52,768 bases of DNA, from assembly GCA_947374225.1 (NCBI GenBank), contig CANCAY010000014.1:1-52768 (forward strand). Direction: 5' to 3'. Source of the stretch: Chitinophagaceae bacterium (GTDB lineage Bacteria > Bacteroidota > Bacteroidia > Chitinophagales > Chitinophagaceae). Below, one piece after another: positions 1 to 7,313 of the stretch. Each line of letters starts with the position of its first letter. Position 1 is the stretch's first letter. A program made the translations under genes and the position numbers. The notes under the pieces were generated by a model that saw nothing but the letters and a program-made list of their open reading frames with translations, was not told the origin of the DNA and ran no database searches.

Positions 1-145
1 GAGAAAGATCATTTCTTAAATTTTCAGCTTTAGAAATTGGATGCATTACATACAATATATTAGTAAAAATTATTAAATAAATTGATTGGTAGAATATGAT
101 GACAATTAATATTGAAATCATAATAATTTCTTTAAGTTTAATCAT
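1..145 (-). CDS. partial small membrane protein, runs off left edge
   Basis: An open frame of at least 48 codons starts with ATG at 145 and is still open at base 1. The first 35 residues are almost entirely hydrophobic (Ile, Leu, Val, Tyr, Phe) and look like one or two membrane segments; a polar stretch with Lys, Glu, Asn and Arg follows. Its ATG overlaps the stop of the 35-codon ORF before it. With the lipoprotein gene upstream this looks like a compact three-gene unit. I do not recognise a family. AT-rich DNA can give such frames by chance, so the call rests on the tight coupling. Confidence 0.35.
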   Translation of the reverse strand, partial: MIKLKEIIMISILIVIIFYQSIYLIIFTNILYVMHPISKAENLRNDLS

Positions 146-245
146 TGTGAATTTGTTGATACATGATGATAGAGTATAATGTTATTAGAATTATCATATT
201 TATTAACATGATAATTAGTAGCGTATACCGAATTTTTGTTAGCAT
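138..245 (-). CDS. 35-aa hydrophobic micropeptide
   Basis: A short ATG-to-TAA frame of 35 codons. It starts 4 nt after the stop of the lipoprotein gene (250-1527), and its end overlaps the ATG of the next frame. The peptide begins with Met-Leu-Thr-Lys-Ile-Arg and then has about 20 apolar residues, as a single-pass membrane peptide would. No family is recognised. It may be a real small membrane protein or a translational-coupling leader for the next frame. Confidence is low because of its size and AT-rich composition. Confidence 0.35.
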   Translation of the reverse strand: MLTKIRYTLLIIMLINMIILITLYSIIMYQQIHND

Positions 246-249
246 AGTG

Positions 250-1527
250 TTATCTTAAATAGATGTTAGTATGAGGTACTTTAAGTCCATAACTCGAAAT
301 TCCATAAGTAAAAGACCCGGGCGACTGTCCTAAATGAATAGTAAGTACGATATTAAGATTAGTTGAATAACTTGAAAGTGCAGTTGTTACGTTTCCCGAT
401 AAAGTAAAAGAAGAATAAACATAGTTATCATATGGCCTATTGACACTCACATCGTTATTTAAATCCTGTATTTTATCTAGTACAAAACTTAAAAAGCCTG
501 TCATGGTAACATTTTCGGTACCTGGTATTATTCTATTATTTATATCTAGTGTAAATGAGTATATAACATCTGACAAGAAAAGACTAGAATTATCTGTAAA
601 AACATATAATGTTGTACCATCTGCATTTCTTTTTTTAAGAACTAATGCAAGTTCACCATAATTAGATGATAAAATTAAAAGATCCCTAGCAGCCGCCCCG
701 CTCCCATCGCCCCCTCCACCACCACCAATGCCCCCGGTATAACTAGTCCCACACTCATTTGCAACAATAGCTTCTCCAGTTGTGCTTATTTTGGATTGTT
801 GTCTGCATGGATCACAGGAAGTAAATAAAAACTCAGTTTCAGAACTACCGTCATCATAATAAGTAGTTAGATAATAATTCACGCAACTACTATTAGATTT
901 TATATTACCATTTGTTCCCTTTGCACTTTTATTGATGCTTTTGAAATATTTGGCAGTTCCTTTTTCGTATCCTAAACTATATAAAAAGGAGTTGTGCATA
1001 TTATAAAAGTTAATAGAACCATTAAAGGAATTCTTTCGTCTTGTAAAATAATCCGATACGATATTAGCCGCAGTAGTCAATTCGTACTGAGAAGCAGTAG
1101 ATTCACTTCTTGCATTACCATTGTCTATATTTACAATTTGTGTATAGTAGGAATTAATGATAGTATTATTTTTTAAAGATTCTATAAAAACAAGGCCATT
1201 AACAACACTATTCTTATTCCTCAAATTTATCGGTACAAAAACAACTCTTTTATTCGAATCAACATTTATAACTTTTAAACTATTCCATTTTAAAGACTGA
1301 ACCAAATAGTTTGCTGCACTGTCATTTATATTTAAAGAATCAACATACTGTTTGTAAATATTTACAGCTTTCGATTCTTGTGATGAAGTAATTATAACAA
1401 ATCCATCTTGCTTCTTACATGAATTTAGGAATAATACAATTGCTATTATAATATAATAATGATATTTTAAAAAATAGGATAGTCTATTTTCTAAGTGTCT
1501 GTCGAACAACTGATTTTCCTTTTTCAT
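250..1527 (-). CDS. hypothetical lipoprotein with glycine-rich linker
   Basis: 425 residues from the ATG at 1527. I prefer this start over an in-frame upstream one because it puts a charged N-terminus directly before a hydrophobic run and a lipobox (Leu-Asn-Ser-Cys, Cys37). The mature part is probably an outer-surface or periplasmic lipoprotein. A Cys-x2-Cys pair (SCDPC) lies near the middle, followed by a Gly-rich stretch (GGIGGGGGGDGSG), probably a hinge between two domains. The C-terminal half is rich in Ser, Thr and Tyr and predicted mostly beta. I recognise no domain family. Two tiny hydrophobic frames follow at once on the same strand. Confidence 0.7.
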   Translation of the reverse strand: MKKENQLFDRHLENRLSYFLKYHYYIIIAIVLFLNSCKKQDGFVIITSSQESKAVNIYKQYVDSLNINDSAANYLVQSLKWNSLKVINVDSNKRVVFVPINLRNKNSVVNGLVFIESLKNNTIINSYYTQIVNIDNGNARSESTASQYELTTAANIVSDYFTRRKNSFNGSINFYNMHNSFLYSLGYEKGTAKYFKSINKSAKGTNGNIKSNSSCVNYYLTTYYDDGSSETEFLFTSCDPCRQQSKISTTGEAIVANECGTSYTGGIGGGGGGDGSGAAARDLLILSSNYGELALVLKKRNADGTTLYVFTDNSSLFLSDVIYSFTLDINNRIIPGTENVTMTGFLSFVLDKIQDLNNDVSVNRPYDNYVYSSFTLSGNVTTALSSYSTNLNIVLTIHLGQSPGSFTYGISSYGLKVPHTNIYLR

Positions 1528-1683
1528 AATTTTTAATTTTAATAAACATAAATCGATAAGAAAATTTGAAAGCTCATGATTGAGGAAAACTTGATGGGCG
1601 GCTGCAATTATTAGGGGCAAAAGAATATAACTTAGAATATTGTATCAATAATTACTGATATTTGTGTAATAAATATTTTTAAC

Positions 1684-2823
1684 ATGGCACAATCAGTATG
1701 GGAGAAGGAAACCTATTTTGCACCAAAAGACGTCGTTATTATAGGGTGTGGATTTGTTGGCTTGTGGACCGCTTATGAGCTAATCAATAAATATCCAAAG
1801 TTAAAAATTACTATACTAGAGCGTGGCACAATACCATCGGGAGCGAGTACGCGTAATGCAGGATTTTCTTGTTTTGGCAGTGTGTCAGAATTAATGTTTG
1901 ATATTGAACTAATGGGAATTGAAAATACTTTAGAAACTGTAAAAATGCGATATCAAGGATTGCAAAGAATACAGGAAGTCTTTGATAAAAAAGTTATGGA
2001 TTATGAAGGGAATGGTGGATACGAGTTATTTGAAAAAGGAGGCGCCTACCCTATTGAAAAATTAAAAGACGATATTAATTATTTGAACAGACTATTAGCA
2101 CCAGAATTAGGACTGAAAAAAGTGTATAATGACATGTCTAATAAAATCGAACATTTCGGATTTCAGAAAATACAGGCATTAGCTTATAGCCCCTATGAAG
2201 GACAATTACATTCGGCGAAATTAGTAATTGCTTTACAACAAGCAGTGCAGTCAAAGGGAGTACATATTTTATTTAACACAGAGGTTAAAAAATTTAAGAG
2301 CCATTCGGGTGGAGTAAGTATCCAGACAAACTTAGAAGGCACAATTGAAACGAAGCAAATGGTAGTTTGCACAAATGGATTTGCAAAACAGCTATTGCCG
2401 AAATTGGATGTGGTACCAGCAAGAGGCCAGGTATTTGTAACAGCGCCTATTCCAGATTTTAAATTAAAGGGGACATTTCATTTTGACGAAGGCTATTATT
2501 ATTTTAGAAATGTAGGAGATAGATTGTTATTGGGTGGTGCTAGAAACAAAGCATTTGCAGCAGAAAAAACAACTTCACTAGAAACTTCGGCATTGATACA
2601 AAGTACATTGGAAACATTTATGATGAAGCGTATTTTACCAAAAGGCACAAAGAAACCAAAAATAGAAATGCGCTGGAGTGGTGTAATGGCTATGGGTAAA
2701 GAAAAGAAGCCAATCATACAGGAAGTACAGCCCAATGTATATTGTGCAGTTCGCATGAATGGAATGGGTGTTGCGATTGCTCCAATTGTAGCGCAGAAGG
2801 TAATTAAAATTATGGGTAAATAG
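1684..2823 (+). CDS. FAD-dependent amine/amino-acid oxidoreductase (DAO family)
   Basis: 379 residues, usual for the DAO superfamily. The N-terminus has the dinucleotide-binding motif IIGCGFVGLWTAYEL (residues 19-33), then an acidic strand end (ILERG) and GASTRNAGFSCFGS, which resembles the FAD-contact loop of gamma-glutamylputrescine oxidase (PuuB) and glycine oxidase relatives. The C-terminal RWSGVMAMG and MNGMGVAIAP segments match the second FAD/substrate region. It likely oxidises a primary or secondary amine in the cytoplasm with release of peroxide; the substrate cannot be told. It stands alone on the plus strand and converges on the HipB-like gene with only 2 nt between stops. Confidence 0.9.
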   Translation: MAQSVWEKETYFAPKDVVIIGCGFVGLWTAYELINKYPKLKITILERGTIPSGASTRNAGFSCFGSVSELMFDIELMGIENTLETVKMRYQGLQRIQEVFDKKVMDYEGNGGYELFEKGGAYPIEKLKDDINYLNRLLAPELGLKKVYNDMSNKIEHFGFQKIQALAYSPYEGQLHSAKLVIALQQAVQSKGVHILFNTEVKKFKSHSGGVSIQTNLEGTIETKQMVVCTNGFAKQLLPKLDVVPARGQVFVTAPIPDFKLKGTFHFDEGYYYFRNVGDRLLLGGARNKAFAAEKTTSLETSALIQSTLETFMMKRILPKGTKKPKIEMRWSGVMAMGKEKKPIIQEVQPNVYCAVRMNGMGVAIAPIVAQKVIKIMGK

Positions 2824-2825
2824 TT

Positions 2826-3164
2826 TTATAATTTAAACTCTTTAATCGATTGCTTGACCAAAACTTTCATCTCATAATTCTTTTTGCCTATAACATCATT
2901 TTCAATAAGTTTTAAAATATCTTCAAAAAAACCAAGTTCACGAAGAACGCTTAGATAAGCAAACATAGATACACCCGGATGTCCATTTTCAATAAAATAT
3001 AAAGTAGAGCGATTAATTTTTGCATTATTGGCAAGTTGGATAGCAGAAATAAACCTTCTTTTTCTTGCAATTTTAATATAAGCACCAAGTGACAAAAACT
3101 CAGGCATCTGATTGATACAAGCTTGCTTTTTAAGAAACTTTGAAAATGATTTACTATTAGACAT
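2826..3164 (-). CDS. HipB-like XRE-family regulator (orphan)
   Basis: 112 residues with a central helix-turn-helix (about residues 26-78): LGAYIKIARKRRFISAIQLA, then a recognition helix with NRSTLYFIENGHPGVSM. This wording (arginine-rich start, GHPGVSM, AYLSVL) is typical of the HipB-like regulators that accompany HipA kinases. No hipA-like gene lies on either side: downstream is the convergent oxidoreductase, and upstream is about 480 bp of repeat-bearing non-coding DNA. It is therefore an orphan antitoxin or a solo DNA-binding repressor. The four AT-rich 20-bp repeats just upstream (3200-3280) could be its own operators; this is inference. Confidence 0.8.
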   Translation of the reverse strand: MSNSKSFSKFLKKQACINQMPEFLSLGAYIKIARKRRFISAIQLANNAKINRSTLYFIENGHPGVSMFAYLSVLRELGFFEDILKLIENDVIGKKNYEMKVLVKQSIKEFKL

Positions 3165-3199
3165 TGATATTAATTTTTGATTTATTACAATTCAGTTTT

Positions 3200-3280
3200 T
3201 ACTATTATAATTTTGTTTTAAACTATTATAATTTTATTTTAACTATTATAATTACATTCTAACTATTATAATTATATTTT
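3200..3280. repeat. four 20-bp AT-rich direct repeats
   Basis: The motif ACTATTATAATT occurs four times, starting at about 3201, 3222, 3242 and 3262, each followed by a T-rich filler. The period is 20 bp (21 once), about two helical turns, so all copies face the same side of the DNA. They lie 36-116 bp upstream of the HipB-like gene start. They may be iterated binding sites or a simple slippage array. The rest of 3165-3648 holds a 60-bp repeat pair and the trmB promoter region, and no gene that I can support. Confidence 0.6.
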
Positions 3281-3356
3281 TTTCCATAGCCCTTTTTCAA
3301 TTTGACTTTCATTTAATACTTATTCCTGGTATCCCTTTTTTTATCTATTTTTTAAA

Positions 3357-3474
3357 GCGTTGCATATATCATACATTCATACACAATTTGTGGTTGTTGT
3401 ACAACACTTTTCAAAAACGTTGCATATATCATACATTTCAACCTATTTTGTGGTTCCTATACAACGGTTTTAAA
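3357..3474. repeat. bipartite 60-bp repeat, copy A (REP/BIME-like)
   Basis: Two tandem units with a period of exactly 60 bp (GCGTTGCATATATCATACAT at 3357 and its near copy at 3417). Each unit ends in a roughly inverted form of its start (CGTTGCATA near the left end, TATACAACG or similar at the right), so each can fold as an imperfect hairpin. The reverse complement of 23538-23655 aligns without gaps over about 110 bp, sharing an identical 18-nt core (CACTTTTCAAAAACGTTG, 3405-3422). This marks a dispersed family rather than a local duplication. Confidence 0.65.
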
Positions 3475-3636
3475 ACACCTTATTTTACATATACCTCCAG
3501 GTGGCTGGCAGCAATATAAACATGAGCTTTTGGTTCAATAATGATTTGCCTAATATGCATTGGTAATGTAAATAAAGTTGGTAACTGAAATCTGAGTATA
3601 AATTCCAATGAAATCATATTAAAAAACACAAATCTG

Positions 3637-3644
3637 TATATTTG
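3637..3644 (+). promoter_or_regulatory. possible -7 box of trmB (TATATTTG)
   Basis: TATATTTG matches the Bacteroidota -7 consensus TAnnTTTG. It lies only 4 nt before the trmB ATG, so transcription would begin at or beside the start codon, giving a leaderless message. I see no clear TTTG -33 element at the right distance, so this is tentative. Confidence 0.3.
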
Positions 3645-3648
3645 CGGT

Positions 3649-4572
3649 ATGGGACAGAAGAAATTAATCAAATTTGCGGCGATAAAGGAATATGAAAATG
3701 TGTTGGAATATCCTGAAGAAATGCAAGGAAAATGGGCTGCATTTTTTGAGGAACTTAAAAAAGGAACGGTTAACATTTCATTAAATAATTTAGCAATTAG
3801 CCCTTCTGACCCAATTGGTGTATCACAAGGCAGACCATTAGTATTAGAATTGGCTTGCGGCAGAGGAGAATACGCAGTAGGCCTGGGTAGAATGTTCCCT
3901 GATCAAAATTTTATTGGAATAGACTTAAAAGGCAATCGTATATGGAAGGGGGCGAGTATTGCCAATAAAGAAGGGTTAAAAAATATTGCTTTCGTTCGTA
4001 CACAAATAGAACTTACTCCCAATTATTTTGCTAAAGATGAAGTGGATGAAATCTGGATCACTTTTCCCGATCCTCAATTAAGATGGTCTAAAGCCAAAAA
4101 GCGATTAACCCATCCTAAATTTCTAAGGTTATACCAGCAGTTTTTAAAGGGGGGTGAAGCAAAAAATATAGTTAGTAGTAGTAATGGTAGTAATAGTAAT
4201 AGTAATAGTAATAGTAATACTGTTAGTGGAAATAGTTCAGCGTCTGGTATCGTTCATTTAAAAACAGACAGTCCACTACTCTATCATTTCACATTAAAAG
4301 TGATTGAATTGTATGGTTTAAACCTCATATACAAAACAGAAAATTTATACGCGGAGTCAACAATAGATCCTCGATGTTTAATTAAAACTTATTACGAAGG
4401 CCTGGATATTGCACAGAGTAATAAGATTCACTACATTCAATTTAATATTGATAAAGAATTACCAATAGCTTTAGATGAAGTGCTGAAAGAGGCTATCAAA
4501 GATATCCCAATGGATGCAGGCGAATTAATTAGAATGGAAGCAGAAGCGGCTAGAGAAAAGAAAGAACAATAA
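3649..4572 (+). CDS. trmB: tRNA (guanine-N7-)-methyltransferase
   Basis: 307 residues; uses S-adenosylmethionine to methylate N7 of G46 in the variable loop of tRNAs. The SAM-binding motif LELACGRGEYAVGLG (about residues 65-79), GIDLKGNRIWKGA and the family signature WITFPDPQLRWSKAKKR are all present, and the C-terminal part has the usual H-x-KTDSPLLY element. The protein is longer than the usual 210-240 residues, partly from an extended N-terminus and partly from a Ser/Asn-rich insert (about residues 174-200) coded by an AGTAAT microsatellite just before the KTDS element. First gene of a likely operon with a DUF5522 gene (3 nt away) and an alkyltransferase-like gene. Confidence 0.93.
   Translation: MGQKKLIKFAAIKEYENVLEYPEEMQGKWAAFFEELKKGTVNISLNNLAISPSDPIGVSQGRPLVLELACGRGEYAVGLGRMFPDQNFIGIDLKGNRIWKGASIANKEGLKNIAFVRTQIELTPNYFAKDEVDEIWITFPDPQLRWSKAKKRLTHPKFLRLYQQFLKGGEAKNIVSSSNGSNSNSNSNSNTVSGNSSASGIVHLKTDSPLLYHFTLKVIELYGLNLIYKTENLYAESTIDPRCLIKTYYEGLDIAQSNKIHYIQFNIDKELPIALDEVLKEAIKDIPMDAGELIRMEAEAAREKKEQ
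4167..4218 (+). repeat. in-frame AGTAAT microsatellite inside trmB
   Basis: A run of AGT/AGTAAT units codes for alternating Ser and Asn. The period of 3 or 6 keeps the frame, so slippage would change the length of a disordered loop without breaking the enzyme. Confidence 0.75.
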
Positions 4573-4575
4573 AAA

Positions 4576-4776
4576 ATGGTTGAAGGTGTACAATATTATA
4601 TAGACCCAAAAGGAAATTGGGTATTCACTGCGGCCTATCATCAAGAAAGAGGTTATTGCTGTGGCGAAGGCTGTATACATTGTCCGTATAATTACGAAGC
4701 GGTGCCTGAGCCCATTAAAACAAGTCTACAATTAACTAGAGCAAAATTAATTACATCAACAGTAGATAAACAGTAG
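4576..4776 (+). CDS. DUF5522 family small cysteine-rich protein
   Basis: 66 residues with the motif YYIDPKGNWVFTAAYH followed by GYCCGEGCIHCPYNY: four Cys in a Cys-Cys-x3-Cys-x2-Cys layout, typical of DUF5522. The Cys cluster suggests a bound metal, probably zinc or an Fe-S centre. The function of the family is not known to me. It starts 3 nt after the trmB stop and is probably co-transcribed with it, so a role near tRNA modification or metal handling is possible but unproven. Confidence 0.8.
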   Translation: MVEGVQYYIDPKGNWVFTAAYHQERGYCCGEGCIHCPYNYEAVPEPIKTSLQLTRAKLITSTVDKQ

Positions 4777-4813
4777 ATAAACAACTTTAGCTATAGCTTA
4801 AGATCACATTCAA

Positions 4814-5161
4814 ATGCAATACACTCCTAAAACTCAGGACTTTTTTCAAAACGTATTTGATGTAGTACGCCTAATTCCCAAAGGGCGAGTTACAAGCTAT
4901 GGCGCTATTGCAAAATATTTAGGTACAGGCGGAAGTTCAAGAATGGTAGGCTGGGCTATGAATGCATCGCATGGTGTAAAACCAAAAGTGCCTGCGCATA
5001 GAGTAGTAAATAGAAATGGAATGTTAAGTGGCAAAGCGCATTTTGAAACACCCACCCTAATGCAAGAACTACTAGAGAAAGAAAAAATCATAATCAAGAA
5101 CGAAACCATAATGGACTTTGAGAATTTATTTTGGGATCCCGCTATTGAGCTAAACTTATAA
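4814..5161 (+). CDS. alkyltransferase-like protein (MGMT family, no active Cys)
   Basis: 115 residues, matching the DNA-binding domain of O6-alkylguanine-DNA alkyltransferases. It has the RVTSYGAIAKYLG helix and the arginine-finger segment SSRMVGWAMN (about residues 37-46). The catalytic Pro-Cys-His-Arg motif reads Pro-Ala-His-Arg (VPAHRVV), so methyl transfer is impossible. It belongs with the ATL proteins (Atl1, YbaZ), which bind O6-alkylguanine and hand it to nucleotide excision repair. It lies 37 nt after the DUF5522 gene and before a strong bidirectional terminator. Confidence 0.88.
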   Translation: MQYTPKTQDFFQNVFDVVRLIPKGRVTSYGAIAKYLGTGGSSRMVGWAMNASHGVKPKVPAHRVVNRNGMLSGKAHFETPTLMQELLEKEKIIIKNETIMDFENLFWDPAIELNL

Positions 5162-5184
5162 GTCACAATTAAAATATCAAAAAT

Positions 5185-5216
5185 AAAAAAAGAGAAACTA
5201 CTGTTTCTCTTTTTTT
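5185..5216. terminator. bidirectional rho-independent terminator
   Basis: A perfect 14-bp stem with the loop TACT: A-tract plus GAGAAAC on the left, GTTTCTC plus T-tract on the right. Because A and T tracts flank the core, it works on both strands. It sits between the convergent ATL gene and the end of the respiratory block. Confidence 0.85.
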
Positions 5217-5235
5217 ATAAAATCTAAAAATAATA

Positions 5236-5820
5236 TTAATTATAATAAGGCTTAATCATCATATACACTAAGGGTCCAGTTACAGCAACATAAAACCAAA
5301 TAGGCCACATTACTCTAGCTTTACGCTTATGGTCTTCGTACTCTCCAGTTAATCCTCTATAGGCAGTAAATAAAATAAATGGCAAACTAGTTGCAGCCAA
5401 TAAAATATGTGTGCTCAATAATAGTAAGTACAAAGGACGTGCATTACCAACTACTGCACCTTCTGCTTCAGAAACAACACCGTCAAAATTACTATCCCCA
5501 AATTTTGCTTCGCCTGCAAATAAATGGTGTGCGATATACGTCACTAAGAATAATACAGACAAGCCCAAAGCCAGCAACATTAAGTTCTTGTGCGCTTGGT
5601 ATTTTTTTTGTTTAATTTGAACCAACGCAGCTAATAGCGTTAAAGCAACGGCAGAGTTAATTACTGCATTCATCAATGCGAAAATATGTTTGTCAAAAGG
5701 CAGTTCAACTTGTAAAGTAAATTTGCTTAAAAAACTAACTGCCACTAATACCACCACTGAAACTATTCCAATTAATAATTTCGCCTTTTTATCATTCTTT
5801 TGAATCGCAGGTTTCAACAT
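5236..5820 (-). CDS. DUF420 membrane protein, probable oxidase assembly factor, with EF-hand loop
   Basis: 194 residues, about five membrane segments, matching DUF420 (YozB/CtaM), a family needed for heme-copper oxidase maturation in Firmicutes. Conserved His residues sit in or near the helices (DKHIFALM, AHKNL, YIAHHL, STHILL), as expected for a heme- or copper-handling membrane protein. A soluble loop after helix 3 carries DSNFDGVVSEAE (residues 109-120), a canonical EF-hand calcium loop (D-x-N-x-D-G-x-V-S-x-x-E); I know of no such loop as a usual part of this family. Last gene of the respiratory block, before the bidirectional terminator. Confidence 0.85.
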   Translation of the reverse strand: MLKPAIQKNDKKAKLLIGIVSVVVLVAVSFLSKFTLQVELPFDKHIFALMNAVINSAVALTLLAALVQIKQKKYQAHKNLMLLALGLSVLFLVTYIAHHLFAGEAKFGDSNFDGVVSEAEGAVVGNARPLYLLLLSTHILLAATSLPFILFTAYRGLTGEYEDHKRKARVMWPIWFYVAVTGPLVYMMIKPYYN

Positions 5821-5925
5821 ATTATTTTATTTATTTAAATTATATATTATAAAAAATCTTTAATTAATTCTTTCCCCTAATTAGCTCTTATCCTAATTTA
5901 AACAATTTGGACTATTACTACTTAT

Positions 5926-6741
5926 TTAATGCTGCTCTTTATTTTTCATATTATTAAAGTAGTAAACAAAGCCTGCAACCAGCACTGCAATCACTAACCA
6001 TAACCAACTTAAGTCCACTATGGCTTGAAACACTTCACTCTTTTGAGTTTTATCTTTTTCTAACATCAAGTAGCCAACGTCTTTTGCTAATTTTAACAAG
6101 GAGGTAGAATCTAATCCATTATAATAACCGCGCACTTGCATTTTTTTGTCAATCAATATTAAGCGGCTCGTATGTACAAAATCCGGATTCACTGGTTCTT
6201 GACTAAATGAATCTACTTTCATCTCATCAAAAGCAAACTTATAAATAGAGTCTCTGTTGCCAGTTAATAACCACCAGTTGTCCGCAATCACACCCATCTT
6301 GTTTCCATAATCTCTTATAGCTGCAACACTATCACGATTAGGGTCAACAGAGATAGACATAAACTGCACAATAGAAGTGTCCACTTTTTTTCGCATATCT
6401 CCACCTCTAGAAAAACTGTGTTGAAGCTTAGACATATTATTAGTCAACTTAGGGCAAATACTTCCGCAGCTAGTAAAGAAAAAATCAAGGATAATAATTT
6501 TACCCTGTCTATTATATAAACTAACGGTGTCACCCAATTGATTCACTAATTGAATATCCTTTGTGGTATGCCAAATGCTATCTGATTTTTGTTTGCCGTC
6601 CACTACATACTCATTAACAGTATCAAGTAAATAATGGCGTGGCATTATAACGGCACTGTCGCTCGCAGACTTAAGCCATAAATAACAAAACACAGGAATT
6701 ACCAATGCTATAATTAAACCGTATAATGATTTTTTTGACAT
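5926..6741 (-). CDS. SCO1/SenC/PrrC copper chaperone for cytochrome oxidase
   Basis: 271 residues. An N-terminal membrane anchor (about residues 7-24) precedes a thioredoxin-fold domain with the copper motif Cys-x3-Cys (FFTSCGSICPKLTNNM, about residues 89-104) and the third ligand His in DFVHTSRLILID. It delivers copper to the CuA site of subunit II (ctaC in this operon) from the periplasmic face. Unusually, it ends with a second apolar segment (LSWLWLVIAVLVAGFVYYF), so both ends are probably anchored. A hairpin terminator separates it from the subunit IV gene, so it and DUF420 may be transcribed at a different level. Confidence 0.92.
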   Translation of the reverse strand: MSKKSLYGLIIALVIPVFCYLWLKSASDSAVIMPRHYLLDTVNEYVVDGKQKSDSIWHTTKDIQLVNQLGDTVSLYNRQGKIIILDFFFTSCGSICPKLTNNMSKLQHSFSRGGDMRKKVDTSIVQFMSISVDPNRDSVAAIRDYGNKMGVIADNWWLLTGNRDSIYKFAFDEMKVDSFSQEPVNPDFVHTSRLILIDKKMQVRGYYNGLDSTSLLKLAKDVGYLMLEKDKTQKSEVFQAIVDLSWLWLVIAVLVAGFVYYFNNMKNKEQH

Positions 6742-6783
6742 AGTAAAAATTGAAAAACGAAGTTACGACGAATTAAAACCAAA

Positions 6784-6805
6784 AAACCACCGCAAGCGAT
6801 GGTTT
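6784..6805 (-). terminator. internal terminator or attenuator between subunit IV and SCO genes
   Basis: Read on the minus strand: AAACCA, a mismatch, CGC, two-base loop, GCG, TGGTTT, followed by T6-GG-T4. The stem is about 10 bp with one mismatch. It should end most transcripts of the oxidase operon after subunit IV and let some through to the SCO and DUF420 genes. Confidence 0.6.
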
Positions 6806-6826
6806 CCGAATATAGTAAGTTACGAT

Positions 6827-7267
6827 TTATTTTTGCTCATGTGCTTTTTCATCATGTGCTCCCTCTGTAGACTCATGATTAGGAGAAGCTTTCTTCTCCA
6901 CCTTAATTGTAGATTGCTCTTTAAAATAAGGATTATAAGTATTACGCAAGTTTCTGAAAGAATTTCCGTCAGACAAGAATGCGCAAATAAACCAAATGAA
7001 TAAAGCTAAAGGCACAACAATAGTCATGATTAAGTTTTTCAACTCATGTTTCAAGTGCATAAAATAAGCAACAATATAAAAAGCCTTCGCCATCATTAAA
7101 ATAACGATAGACCCTTTGATTGCTAATTTTAAACCAGCGTTGTCCATGCCAATCATCCAGAAACCCAATATCAATTCAACAATAGTTAAAACAGATAAAA
7201 TGATAGTAACTTTTTTGATCTCAGCAATCACTGCTTTATTTTCTTCTGCTGTATGTGTATGTGCCAT
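6827..7267 (-). CDS. cytochrome c oxidase subunit IV family protein
   Basis: 146 residues with three membrane helices (about residues 24-45, 48-70, 78-100) and the segment AYFMHLKHELKN between helices two and three, a hallmark of the bacterial subunit IV family (CyoD/CtaF-like). It has no cofactor and stabilises subunits I and III. The charged C-terminal tail is rich in His, Glu and Lys. It follows the 228-aa subunit III gene by 46 nt in the oxidase operon. Confidence 0.85.
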   Translation of the reverse strand: MAHTHTAEENKAVIAEIKKVTIILSVLTIVELILGFWMIGMDNAGLKLAIKGSIVILMMAKAFYIVAYFMHLKHELKNLIMTIVVPLALFIWFICAFLSDGNSFRNLRNTYNPYFKEQSTIKVEKKASPNHESTEGAHDEKAHEQK

Positions 7268-7313
7268 AATGCGTATGTTCTTAAATTAGTTAACCTAATT
7301 AATAATGTAAAAT

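Noticed and set aside
3480..3776. 98-aa minus-strand gene over the start of trmB
   Set aside because: It overlaps the conserved trmB start and its promoter region and shows no family likeness.
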